A stretch of DNA of 64,000 bases from Ferrimonas pelagia (lineage in GTDB: Bacteria; Pseudomonadota; Gammaproteobacteria; Enterobacterales; Shewanellaceae), in the NCBI RefSeq assembly GCF_039543565.1, contig NZ_BAABJZ010000093.1:1-64000 (forward strand), given 5' to 3'. Shown piece after piece: positions 1-8,564 of the stretch. Positions within the stretch are counted from its first letter, which is position 1. Every line of letters begins with the position of its first letter. The position numbers were made by a program, and so were the translations under genes. Below the pieces are notes generated by a model. It was not told the origin of the DNA. It saw only the letters and a list, made by a program, of their open reading frames with translations, and searched no databases.

Positions 1-373
1 CTTGTTTGTTTTCATGCCATCAGATTGACGGTATTGCGAGATCGTTCAAGCCTAAATTGAGCAAAATTTGTCGATCATCAATCGATCGCTGATCTCGCTG
101 TCAACAGCGCGCGGGTGAACGGTTACCGAGAACCTAGACAAAATTCCCTGCAAACGACGCGTTAATGAACCCAACAGGCCGCTCATTGAGCGGCCTGCTG
201 GGTTTGGTCGATCTGGACGGCTCTTGCTCGCTGGCATCTTGCGCTGTGGTTGAGCCGAGGACATTGCACTGGCCGGAAAAGGGGCCTGAGTGGACGGTTG
301 TTGCTTTACTGATCCTGCCGTGGTGTCTTTACCCGCAGGGAAATTGACGCAGTGAGCTCATGGGAAAACAAGG
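1..373. other. Noncoding leader upstream of the hybrid regulator
   Basis: No convincing coding sequence is seen here; the short open frames on both strands have no ribosome binding site or recognisable product. The stretch holds one clear hairpin (170-202), probably the end of a gene lying outside the window. It must also contain the promoter of the regulator that starts at 374, but no strong -35/-10 pair could be picked out. Confidence 0.6.
170..205 (+). terminator. Hairpin, probable terminator of an upstream gene
   Basis: Inverted repeat CAGGCCGCTCA / TGAGCGGCCTG at 175-197, extended by CCCA / TGGG with one mismatch. The downstream U-tract is short (TTT), so termination would be weak; the hairpin could act in either direction. 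Confidence 0.5.
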
Positions 374-3300
374 ATGAAGGGGTGGTCCGTCGCAAAATGG
401 TCTGGCTACCTGCTCTGTTGGGTATGGGCATGGGAGGTTGTGGCGACGTCCGTTATGCCGACGGAGATCGGGGTGCCCATCAGTCAGCAATTTGGCATTG
501 AGACGCATCAGGCGGGAAGTCAGATCTGGTGGGCGGATCAGCTGGACGACGGTCTGATGGTGTTTGCGACAGCGAATGGGATGGCCAGCTTTGATGGTAC
601 ACGCTGGCAACTGGCCACAACCGACAATAACACCCGGATCCGCAGTCTGGCGCCGTGGCATGATGGTCGGATCTACGCGGGTGCGATCGGCGAGCTCGGT
701 TATTTTGAGCGGCAACCGGAAGGGCACTTTGCCTTCACCCCATTGGCGACCCAAGCGCTGGTGGCCGATCCGGGTGAGGTCTGGTCGGTGGCGGTGGATG
801 AGCATTTAGTTGTGTTTAGCTGCCAGAATGCGGTCTTGGTCTGGAACGGTGAGCAACTCAGTGCGTTGCCCCAGCTGGCGTCGGATGGATTTCGTTTTTT
901 GCCTTTTCAGGGACAGCTTTACCTCAAGCCGCGAACACAGGGGCAGATCTACCGCCTGACGGGTGAGCGGCAAGCTCAGCTTGAAGCGATGCCATGGCAG
1001 ATCGAGGCCGCGGCCGATATTAAGGCTTTATTGCCCGGCGCCGACGGCGAGCCGGTAGCGATCACCTATCAGCATGGGATCTGGCAACTGCGCGGCGACC
1101 GGTTTGAGCCGCTGTTTTCTCCGGAGCAACTCCCGGCGGGGGGCCTATACGGCGGGGCCGTTGATCAGGCCGGTTATGCCTACATCAACTCCTCAACCGA
1201 TGGCGTCCTAATGTTTTCACCCCAGTGGCAACTGCTGCGCCATTATCGACAACAGGACGGCTTGTACAGCGGGCCTATCTACCATGTGTTTGTTGATCGT
1301 CAGGATCAGCTCTGGGTGAGCGGACTGCCGGGGATCGCCTCCTTTACGCCCCCGCACAAGTTCAGCCAATACCTGAGTGATACCGGCACTCGGGATCTGG
1401 AGTCGTTGCAATGGATCGGCGATCGGCTGTGGTTTTATGGCACCGGCTTGTATCGATTGGAGCCGGGAGCGGAGCCCTGGCTGGCCCCGCAGTTTGTCCG
1501 TCAGGGCACCTTTGATCATGTGGTGTGGGATCTGCAGCCCATGGGGGATCTCATCTTGGTTGCGGCCGACGATGGGGTTTATGCGCTCTCCCAAGAGGGG
1601 GGCGAGCCTGAACGGATTGTCGATCCCGGGACGGTGGTGGATCTGGTGGTGTGGCCGGATCAGCGGCGAGCATTTGCGGCGTCGGATGAAGGGATCTATC
1701 TGCTGGAGCGCCAGGGCGATGGCTGGCATTCTGCCGCGATCAGTGGGCTGGAGGGCGTCTTTGAGTACGTCGAAGTGCAAACGACGGGCGTAGAGCAGCC
1801 TGTGCTCTGGGCCAGCTCGGCCCAGCAACAGCTCTATCGACTGGAAGGGATCCAGGCTGATGGTCACAGTCGACGATTGCAGCGCTTTGATGCCGAGACG
1901 GCCCCTCTGGGGCACGATCACGTCGTGCCCTATCAGGGACGAGAGCATTTTTGGTTCGGTACCCAACATGGCTTATTGCGCCATGATGAACGGGCGGATG
2001 TGCCCTTTTTCCAGTCTGATGACTTGCCTGAGGCGCTGCGGCAGGCAGATCAGGGGATCTTTTTGCTCGAGCAGTCGGAGCCGGAGCAGTTGTGGTTTCA
2101 GGCCGGGGCGGACACTGGCTTACTGCACACGGCGTCCGGCCTCAGTGGTCAAACCCTGACCCAGTCGTTTCGGCCCTACAATCAAGCGGGGGTGCGGGGC
2201 CTGGCGGCGCGAGGTGAGGCGATGTGGCTGGGAACCTCTTCGGCTCAGGTGATCCGGATCCCGTCATCGGTCTCATTGCCCGCCCCGGCGGTCTTGGCGA
2301 TCCGGCAGGTGACCGATCTCGAGCAGCAGATACCGTTAGCTCAGAGTCAGTCGATGGGCGCGACGGTTGAGTATGGCCGCGATAGCCGTTCGCTGCGTAT
2401 CGGCTATGGCCTGCGAGGCGATCATGCCCTGCCTCGGCCGGTGCAATACCGCACCCGAATGCAGGGGGCATTGCAGCAGCACTGGAGTCCGTGGAGTACG
2501 GACTCCAGCAAGGATTTTATCGATCTGCGCGGTGGGCAATATCGGTTTGAACTGGAAGCGCGGGATCCTTGGGGCCGCGTGCTGCGCAGCGACTATTCCT
2601 TTGCCGTGGCCTACCCGTGGTATTGGAGCCCATTGGCCTGGCTCGGTTATGCCGTGCTGTTGTTTCTCGCCTTAGGGAGCAGCGCCTGGTGGGGCCAGCG
2701 CTGGCGGACGCGTCGGTTGCAGCTGCAAAATCGCAAGTTGTCTTTGCTGATCGCGCGGCGGACGCGTCAATTGCGGCGACAAACCGAACGCTTGCAGCAA
2801 CAGCAAGAGCTGAAAGACCGATTCTTTGCCAACGTCTCCCACGAGTTTCGGACCCCGCTGACGTTGATTATCGGCTCATTGGGTGATCTGGTGGGTCGAT
2901 TCACCCGGGGCATGAGCCCGCAAGCCCGGCAGCGGGCCAATACGGCCTTAACGAACGCCAATCGCATGCTGGCTCTGGTGGGGCAGGTGTTGGACATGGA
3001 TCGGTTGGAGTTGGGGGCGATGCAGCTGCGGATCATCGAGCACGATATTGCGGCATTGATGCGACGTCAGGCGCAACGTTTTGAGGATTGGGCCGGGCAA
3101 CAAGGACAAAGCTTGGTGCTGGAGGGGGCGGTTGACCCTCTGTTGGTTTATTGCGATCAGGATCAGTTGGAAAAATGTATAGCGAACCTGCTGTCCAACG
3201 CCATCAAATACAGTGGCGCGGGCACGCAGATCACCCTGTCGTTGTGCCGTGCTGATGGCCAAGTCGGCATACAGGTGCGCGATGACGGGATAGGTTTGAG

Positions 3301-4297
3301 CGACGCGGAGCAAGCGCAGATCTTCGATCGTTTTTATCAGGCGCCGGCGGCCACCGGTCTGGGTGGCAGCGGCATTGGACTGGCTTTGGTGAAAGAGGTC
3401 ATGGCGCTGCATCATGGTCAGATCAGCCTGAGTTCCCAATTGGATCAGGGCTGCTGCTTTACCTTGTGGCTGCAGTTGGGTCACGCGCACTTTGACGACC
3501 ATCAATTGCTCGAGCCGCGCGGGCAATCGACGGCGCGGCAATCGACCGACACCGACTCCGCCCGGGTTCTGCTGGTCGATGATAATGCGGAGCTGAGGGC
3601 TTTTTTGTGTCAAAGCCTGGAGGGGGCCTATCAGCTGTTTGAGGCGCACGATGGCGAGCAAGGATTGCAGATGGCGCGTCAATACCTGCCGGATGTGATC
3701 GTCAGCGATGTGACTATGCCGGGGCTGTCTGGGATCGAGATGACAGAGCAGCTCAAGGCGGCGCCGGACACCGCGGCGATCCCCGTGCTGTTGCTGTCGG
3801 CCAACACCACCAAGCGCCATGTTGTCGCCGGGTTCGATGCCGGCGCCAGCGATTATTTGACCAAACCGTTTGATACCGCGGAATTGATAGTGCGGATCAA
3901 CGAGCTGTTGCGGCAGCAACAAGCGCTCTGCCGAGATATTGAACTGAAACCGTCTGGCCGACAGCAGGTATTGGCACAATTCGAGCTGGTGATCCAAGCG
4001 TTGATCTTGGCCCGAATTGACGATCCTAAGCTCACCGTAGCCGAACTCGCGACGTCGATGGACATGAGTGCGGAGACCTTGCGTCGCCGATGCCGGCAGG
4101 AGCTGAATATGAGCCCTAACCAATTGATGGTCAATCTACGCATCGCTCAGGCGAAACGCCTGTTACAACATGGCCAGCACAGCGTCAGTGAGATAGCCGA
4201 CGCGGTGGGCTTCGACAGTCTGGCTTATTTCTCCCGCACCTTTAAAAAGCAAACCGGAGTCAGTCCTTCCGAGTTCGTACGATCTATCCCCGCATGA
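374..4297 (+). CDS. Hybrid two-component system sensor/response regulator (HTCS type) with AraC output domain
   Basis: This single 1307-residue protein combines a sensor kinase and its response regulator. An N-terminal signal/anchor region is followed by a long beta-propeller-like periplasmic region of about 640 residues, a Y_Y_Y-like segment near 690-745, and one membrane span at about 750-772. The cytoplasmic part has a HisKA domain with the SHEFRTPLT motif (His823), an HATPase domain (N-box near 938, GIG loop near 970), a receiver domain with phosphoacceptor Asp1112 in the SDVTMPG motif, and an AraC-type helix-turn-helix at about 1205-1305. In this family ligand binding outside the cell drives phosphotransfer and DNA binding. 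HTCS proteins are best known from Bacteroidetes glycan-utilisation loci. No glycan cluster sits beside this one; the next gene downstream, in the same direction, encodes a secreted lipoprotein of unknown role and is a possible target. The ATG at 374 follows an AAGG-like site. Confidence 0.9.
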   Translation: MKGWSVAKWSGYLLCWVWAWEVVATSVMPTEIGVPISQQFGIETHQAGSQIWWADQLDDGLMVFATANGMASFDGTRWQLATTDNNTRIRSLAPWHDGRIYAGAIGELGYFERQPEGHFAFTPLATQALVADPGEVWSVAVDEHLVVFSCQNAVLVWNGEQLSALPQLASDGFRFLPFQGQLYLKPRTQGQIYRLTGERQAQLEAMPWQIEAAADIKALLPGADGEPVAITYQHGIWQLRGDRFEPLFSPEQLPAGGLYGGAVDQAGYAYINSSTDGVLMFSPQWQLLRHYRQQDGLYSGPIYHVFVDRQDQLWVSGLPGIASFTPPHKFSQYLSDTGTRDLESLQWIGDRLWFYGTGLYRLEPGAEPWLAPQFVRQGTFDHVVWDLQPMGDLILVAADDGVYALSQEGGEPERIVDPGTVVDLVVWPDQRRAFAASDEGIYLLERQGDGWHSAAISGLEGVFEYVEVQTTGVEQPVLWASSAQQQLYRLEGIQADGHSRRLQRFDAETAPLGHDHVVPYQGREHFWFGTQHGLLRHDERADVPFFQSDDLPEALRQADQGIFLLEQSEPEQLWFQAGADTGLLHTASGLSGQTLTQSFRPYNQAGVRGLAARGEAMWLGTSSAQVIRIPSSVSLPAPAVLAIRQVTDLEQQIPLAQSQSMGATVEYGRDSRSLRIGYGLRGDHALPRPVQYRTRMQGALQQHWSPWSTDSSKDFIDLRGGQYRFELEARDPWGRVLRSDYSFAVAYPWYWSPLAWLGYAVLLFLALGSSAWWGQRWRTRRLQLQNRKLSLLIARRTRQLRRQTERLQQQQELKDRFFANVSHEFRTPLTLIIGSLGDLVGRFTRGMSPQARQRANTALTNANRMLALVGQVLDMDRLELGAMQLRIIEHDIAALMRRQAQRFEDWAGQQGQSLVLEGAVDPLLVYCDQDQLEKCIANLLSNAIKYSGAGTQITLSLCRADGQVGIQVRDDGIGLSDAEQAQIFDRFYQAPAATGLGGSGIGLALVKEVMALHHGQISLSSQLDQGCCFTLWLQLGHAHFDDHQLLEPRGQSTARQSTDTDSARVLLVDDNAELRAFLCQSLEGAYQLFEAHDGEQGLQMARQYLPDVIVSDVTMPGLSGIEMTEQLKAAPDTAAIPVLLLSANTTKRHVVAGFDAGASDYLTKPFDTAELIVRINELLRQQQALCRDIELKPSGRQQVLAQFELVIQALILARIDDPKLTVAELATSMDMSAETLRRRCRQELNMSPNQLMVNLRIAQAKRLLQHGQHSVSEIADAVGFDSLAYFSRTFKKQTGVSPSEFVRSIPA

Positions 4298-4437
4298 CAC
4301 CAAAACCCCGTTGTGATGGGTTTTGTACAAGTCTCTGACCGTTTTGTGCAAGCCATTATTCAACACATTTTCATATTGTTGATTGTGGTTGCTGTGGTTT
4401 TTCTTACTGCAGTTGAGGTGATTTTAGGAGGCGTCAT

Positions 4438-6282
4438 ATGGTCAGGAAAACACTGCTTGTTGGTTGGGTTGCGTTCGCTCTCGTTGCTTGTAACAACAGC
4501 TCTGATGAGGAAAATTCTGCACAGGAACTAGTTGCAAAGAATGTAAGCGTGACTGCAATTTCCACGGATTGGATTGATACACCCAGCATGGGCCGAACTG
4601 CAGAGGTTGAGTACGCTGTCTTACTTGAGGGTTTTGGTGATGAGTCTGTTGATGCGGATGTGGATTTTTACTTAGGAGGCTTATCGGATGAGGCGAAGGT
4701 TTACCACGTCGGCCACGAAACTCTGACAGCTCTTTCTGCCGGTTCTTCCCAGCAGATTTTCTCTATGAAGATACCGAGGGAGGTACGGCTGGGAGACTAT
4801 GAGTTAGTTTCACATATTCGGCCACATGAGCGGCATGAGGAGTCGATAGACAGTGATAATTACCCGAACCCAGAGGTCACTGACCACCAAGATAATGGGT
4901 ATGCCCATGCACTGATCCGGATTGAACAGAGCTTGCCGGTCGCATTGGAGATCGTGAAAGGGGCGACTGCTGCGCCAGCGCTGATCTGGGATGTTCCGAA
5001 TACATCTATCGCCAATAGAGAGTTTGACTCTGACATTATTGGTTATATTGAAACGATCCATGATGGTGATCTGCAAGGCGATATGGAAATACTCGGGGCG
5101 GCATTTATCGACGGTGCATGGCAGCCGATGATGTTTTGGGATTATGAGTCGGAAGATTATCAAGGGTATCAGGGTATTTCATCATTCCACTCCGGCATTC
5201 AGCATGTTCCGTTTGATGTGAAGCTTTCAGATGAACAGCTGGCTAAGCTCTATGATGATTACGTTTACGGTGGTGAGAAGTTTGTGAGGCTTAAGTTTTC
5301 AATTTCAGATGAAAATGGTGACTTGATAAGTAATGAGTACGAGTTTGATCTTCCCTATTACTTCTTTGGTGATCAGGATGGCATTCAAATGAGCAATTTG
5401 AATACTCCTTTGCTTGCGAGCACCTCGACATCTAACAGTCAGGGTGAAGCATCATTAATGGCGGATGATGATAGTTTTCACTTCATGGGAGTAGATAGCA
5501 GAAATTATTATGGGGATGGTTCGAAGGCAAGTCTTGATGTGTATTGGAAAGCGGGTATGTTTTCTGATTCAAGAGGAGACGCAAGAGTTGCTGGATTCAA
5601 TACCCTCTCAGCCGTAGGGGCGACAATATTTGGTCATTCTGAGTCTCTGTTTCAGTTGTCAGCAACTGCAGTGCCAAATCAGTCATCGGCCTCGTTGTCT
5701 GTACTTGGTAGTAAGGTTGTGGAGGAAAGTATCAATGTACCGAGTTATCAGCTAGCAAAAACATGGGAAGAGTACCGGCAGTTAGCCAGTGTCCATTTTC
5801 TGATTGGGCCTATCCCAGTGAACGTAGATGCTGGGGTGCAGGGCCAAGTTGGTACGTCACTTACTTTTTCACCCTGGGGTAATGGCGTTGGTGTTGAAGC
5901 AAACCTGATGAATCTGAACTTGAGCATACTTACGAGTGCAGGGTTTGATGTCGTCGTGGTTGGTGGTGGTGTTGTGGCTGAGCTGCGTGTGATTGATAAC
6001 GCTTTTTCTGGTAGCGGCGGGGTTGCGATTGTGCCACATGGGAGTGAAGCCGTCGCAGAGTGGCATTTATATTCAGACATTAGTGTTGATCTGCTTTCGG
6101 GTCGATGGGGAACCTATGTGAAATATCCGACGGTTGTTCGGTGCTCATGGGGGTTCTTTGATGGTTGGTGCCCAAGTACGACCACCTCGGATCATTGGTT
6201 CTATAATACCCCCAGTATATTTAAGAAGAATTGGAATGCGTTCTCAGCCGCCGGCGGTGTTGCGATGGGGGATTGGGAATAA
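4438..6282 (+). CDS. Secreted lipoprotein of unknown function
   Basis: A 614-residue protein starting with a lipoprotein signal peptide: positive N-terminus, hydrophobic core, and lipobox LVAC with Cys18, followed by a Ser/Asp/Glu-rich tether. It has an excellent ribosome binding site (GGAGG) seven bases before the ATG. The rest is acidic, rich in beta-strand-like sequence, and has no further membrane span. I do not recognise a family. It overlaps the next gene by one base (TAATG), so the two are almost certainly cotranslated. Both are clearly less GC-rich than the flanking backbone, which suggests horizontal acquisition. Being lipidated and paired with a vitellogenin-like secreted protein, it may act with that protein at the outer membrane; this is inference only. 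Confidence 0.85.
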   Translation: MVRKTLLVGWVAFALVACNNSSDEENSAQELVAKNVSVTAISTDWIDTPSMGRTAEVEYAVLLEGFGDESVDADVDFYLGGLSDEAKVYHVGHETLTALSAGSSQQIFSMKIPREVRLGDYELVSHIRPHERHEESIDSDNYPNPEVTDHQDNGYAHALIRIEQSLPVALEIVKGATAAPALIWDVPNTSIANREFDSDIIGYIETIHDGDLQGDMEILGAAFIDGAWQPMMFWDYESEDYQGYQGISSFHSGIQHVPFDVKLSDEQLAKLYDDYVYGGEKFVRLKFSISDENGDLISNEYEFDLPYYFFGDQDGIQMSNLNTPLLASTSTSNSQGEASLMADDDSFHFMGVDSRNYYGDGSKASLDVYWKAGMFSDSRGDARVAGFNTLSAVGATIFGHSESLFQLSATAVPNQSSASLSVLGSKVVEESINVPSYQLAKTWEEYRQLASVHFLIGPIPVNVDAGVQGQVGTSLTFSPWGNGVGVEANLMNLNLSILTSAGFDVVVVGGGVVAELRVIDNAFSGSGGVAIVPHGSEAVAEWHLYSDISVDLLSGRWGTYVKYPTVVRCSWGFFDGWCPSTTTSDHWFYNTPSIFKKNWNAFSAAGGVAMGDWE

Positions 6283-7964
6283 TGAAATGGCTTGACAGAG
6301 TTTTGATATTATTGATTGCATTTTGCTCAAATGGTGCGAGTGCTAATTGCCAAGCGCAATATGATTTGTCTTTAGATACTAAAATGACTCTTGGAGAGGG
6401 AGAAATCAATACGCAGGTTGTTAACCTCTCTGGAGTTATCACATTAAAACATTTGTTTGATGATGAGTCTGGTGTCTGGTGGGCGATAAAGGGAGATGAG
6501 ATGTCTATGGCTGGTGTGGAAGGGCATTTATTCTCAAGGGCGCATGAAGTACCTTTCGCTTTCCATTTGCATAATGAAGCCGGTTTGGACTCTTTCTCAT
6601 TTCCTAAGGGGCTGTCAGAGGTCGATAAAGCGAAATTAAAGGGATTGGCCTACTTTTTTCAAACAAGCTATGAAGTGGCAACGAATGTGGTTGAACGAGA
6701 TGCTTTTGGTGTCTATCGCGCGAGTTACATTGATGGCGGTGACGGTAAACTGCTCAAACAAAAAGGGCACTATGAGCAGCGTACGGATGGAACAGAGGGG
6801 CGGATCCAGTCATTATCAGTCCGTTATTTTTCTCATGAGATCGATCCGCGGGCGTGCATGTTTGCTCAGCTAAAAGGTCGGGAGACCGTGCTGTTTAAGC
6901 TATTTGATGGCTCTGAGTCGATGGAAACTGAACAGATGGTTGAGTTGACGCAGCGAAACGATGTGCGACCGAGTGATTTGGACATTTTGGCGTGGCCGGT
7001 GGAGGATTGGCCTGTCGCCATAGCAGATGATATCGCACAATTTGATGATAGGGGGCAGCTTAGCAGTGAGTTACTGGGCTTGATCACTTCTCCACAGTTA
7101 GAAAATATGTCAGTGACCGATCTAGTGGTCCATTTGGAGCAGCTTGACCTGGTGCTTGAAGAGATCCCCGCTTTGCTGACATCTCATGAGATATCAAATA
7201 AGGCAGAAATGCGCTTACTTGTCTCATTAGGGGTTGTGGACAGTGAAAATGTTCAGCGTGCTCTGACCCAGATCCTGACCGACGAAGACCGTGCCGACCT
7301 TTTAAGATTTAGGGCCGTTCGGGCTCTAACGGTTGGCGATGGTCCACTCAGCTCATCGGTTGAGGAGGTATTGATTGAGCTGATTTCAGAGGGGGTGGCA
7401 ACGGACGATATGGCACTGGCATCGAGTTTCATTTTAGGGGTTGGAACGATGATTGAGAGGCGGGGAGCTCACCATGATATTGAGCCCTTGTTATCGGCCT
7501 TGTTGAGTGGGCTAACAAACGCCTCTCAGCCTACGGATCAGATCAGTATGCTGAATGCGCTCTCTAATGCTCGATTTGATGGAGAAATTGCGATGCTTGA
7601 AGAATACCTTAGTAGTGAAGTTGAAGCGGTTCAGATCGCGGCGATCGGTACGTTGGCACAGGCTGATCGAGAGGACGCTCGTGGGCAACTGTTTGAAAAG
7701 GCGCTAAGACAACACGATGAGCCTATCACTGTGCAGGTGGCAGCTTTGAACGCATTGGTGGGTAAATCGTTAAGCGACAAGGACGTTGAACAAGTTGTGG
7801 CTTTGGTGAATAGCCCGGCTGATAACCGGGTTAGGTTGGCTTCATTGGAGGCTATTACGGCGCAGATCGACGAGATGCCACACTTGCAAGAGACATTGAG
7901 AAGCATGTTGGAGAAAGAGTCGTGTCGGGAGTGTTTCGAAGCCATTGTGAAAGCGCTTCATTAG
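6282..7964 (+). CDS. Secreted vitellogenin/LLTP N-terminal-like protein with HEAT-like repeats
   Basis: The start chosen is the ATG at 6282, which overlaps the previous stop codon and gives a clean signal peptide (hydrophobic core ending GASA); an in-frame start at 6231 would spoil it. The mature protein of about 540 residues has two parts. The first 230 residues resemble the beta-barrel of vitellogenin/apolipoprotein B-type large lipid transfer proteins: VPFAFHLHNEAG, FSFPKGLS, LKGLAYFFQ, then ERDAFGVYRASY, in the order seen in those proteins (dG-x-v, fPk, lkgllsllQ, E-x-dv-G-x-c-x-t-Y). The C-terminal 300 residues are helical and look like HEAT repeats, matching the superhelical domain that follows the barrel in eukaryotic LLTPs. 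A lipid-carrier role in the periplasm is inferred. Confidence is high that it is a gene and moderate for the homology. Confidence 0.75.
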   Translation: MKWLDRVLILLIAFCSNGASANCQAQYDLSLDTKMTLGEGEINTQVVNLSGVITLKHLFDDESGVWWAIKGDEMSMAGVEGHLFSRAHEVPFAFHLHNEAGLDSFSFPKGLSEVDKAKLKGLAYFFQTSYEVATNVVERDAFGVYRASYIDGGDGKLLKQKGHYEQRTDGTEGRIQSLSVRYFSHEIDPRACMFAQLKGRETVLFKLFDGSESMETEQMVELTQRNDVRPSDLDILAWPVEDWPVAIADDIAQFDDRGQLSSELLGLITSPQLENMSVTDLVVHLEQLDLVLEEIPALLTSHEISNKAEMRLLVSLGVVDSENVQRALTQILTDEDRADLLRFRAVRALTVGDGPLSSSVEEVLIELISEGVATDDMALASSFILGVGTMIERRGAHHDIEPLLSALLSGLTNASQPTDQISMLNALSNARFDGEIAMLEEYLSSEVEAVQIAAIGTLAQADREDARGQLFEKALRQHDEPITVQVAALNALVGKSLSDKDVEQVVALVNSPADNRVRLASLEAITAQIDEMPHLQETLRSMLEKESCRECFEAIVKALH

Positions 7965-8172
7965 CATTCGGTTGCTGCAGTGAGCTCGGACGCAGGCTTG
8001 AGGTTCACGTTTCAGGTTCAGGGTTAAAGTGTTTGAAACGTATTCCCTTGAGGGTTCCAAGGGTCTAAGGGGTCAGGACTCCAAGTGTCAGAGTTATCGA
8101 AATTCGTTAATGACGGTGAGCCTATCGGAGCTCTGCCTACACCAAAAGATCGCCACAGCAGTACGGATTAAG

Positions 8173-8193
8173 TCCTAGCATTCTAGGATTTTT
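8173..8193 (+). terminator. Probable terminator downstream of the lipoprotein/vitellogenin-like pair
   Basis: Six-base stem TCCTAG / CTAGGA with a four-base loop followed by TTTTT. It is short and lies about 210 bases after the stop codon, so it is only a moderate candidate. Confidence 0.45.
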
Positions 8194-8250
8194 AGTTGGT
8201 CAGTTGGGGGCGACTCTAAAAGTCCACAAGGGTAGGATTAATTACGCTAA

Positions 8251-8297
8251 AGCCCAAAAACAACGGTGCCCCACTCGCTCAGCGTGCGGGGCACCGT
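8251..8297 (-). terminator. GC-rich terminator on the minus strand, probably the original yicC terminator
   Basis: Nine-base perfect stem CGGTGCCCC (8264-8272) / GGGGCACCG (8288-8296). Read on the minus strand it is followed by TTGTTTTTGGG, a good U-tract. It lies just outside the left attachment repeat. Before the element inserted it would have stood some 20 bases after the yicC stop codon, the expected position for a yicC terminator. It now ends minus-strand transcription leaving the element. Confidence 0.7.
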
Positions 8298-8314
8298 GTT
8301 ATCGACAAATAGGC

Positions 8315-8335
8315 TTACTCAATGTTCTGAATTTG
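8315..8335. repeat. attL: left attachment repeat of the yicC-integrated element
   Basis: A 21-base sequence ending GTTCTGAATTTG that matches 14031-14051 at 20 of 21 positions (A at 8321 against G at 14037). On the minus strand it encodes the last residues of YicC, QIQNIE plus a stop, as does the right copy. It is therefore the stranded original 3' end of yicC. The low-GC element lies exactly between the two copies. Confidence 0.9.
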
Positions 8336-8564
8336 ATTAAGCAAAGTGCAATAAACTTCTTTTAAATCAATTAATTGAAGTCTGGCACGTGAGGCTGCTC
8401 AAAAAAATTGTACATATCTGTCACCCACGGTGTCATGTGCGCACTCTTTATACAGTTAAATTAAGTCAACAGTAAATAAAACTGTGTGTAAGCAATTAGA
8501 ACTCGAAAGGATGCCCATCAAGTATATTTTAACGGCATCATATTAATTCTATCTAATCATCTGC

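Larger units (their letters stand above)
7965..8564. other. Noncoding region spanning a terminator, the old yicC terminator and the left attachment site
   Basis: No gene is supported. From left to right it holds a terminator-like hairpin for the vitellogenin-like gene (8173-8193), a GC-rich hairpin oriented for minus-strand transcription (8264-8296), the left attachment repeat (8315-8335), and about 230 bases of AT-rich left end of the integrated element with a CTGTCACC motif at 8419-8426 that recurs at the element's right end. Confidence 0.7.

Noticed and set aside
2948..4123. 391-codon minus-strand frame opposite the hybrid regulator
   Set aside because: It lies fully inside a gene with clear kinase and receiver motifs; its sequence is low-complexity Gln/Arg/Leu as expected of antisense frames in GC-rich DNA.
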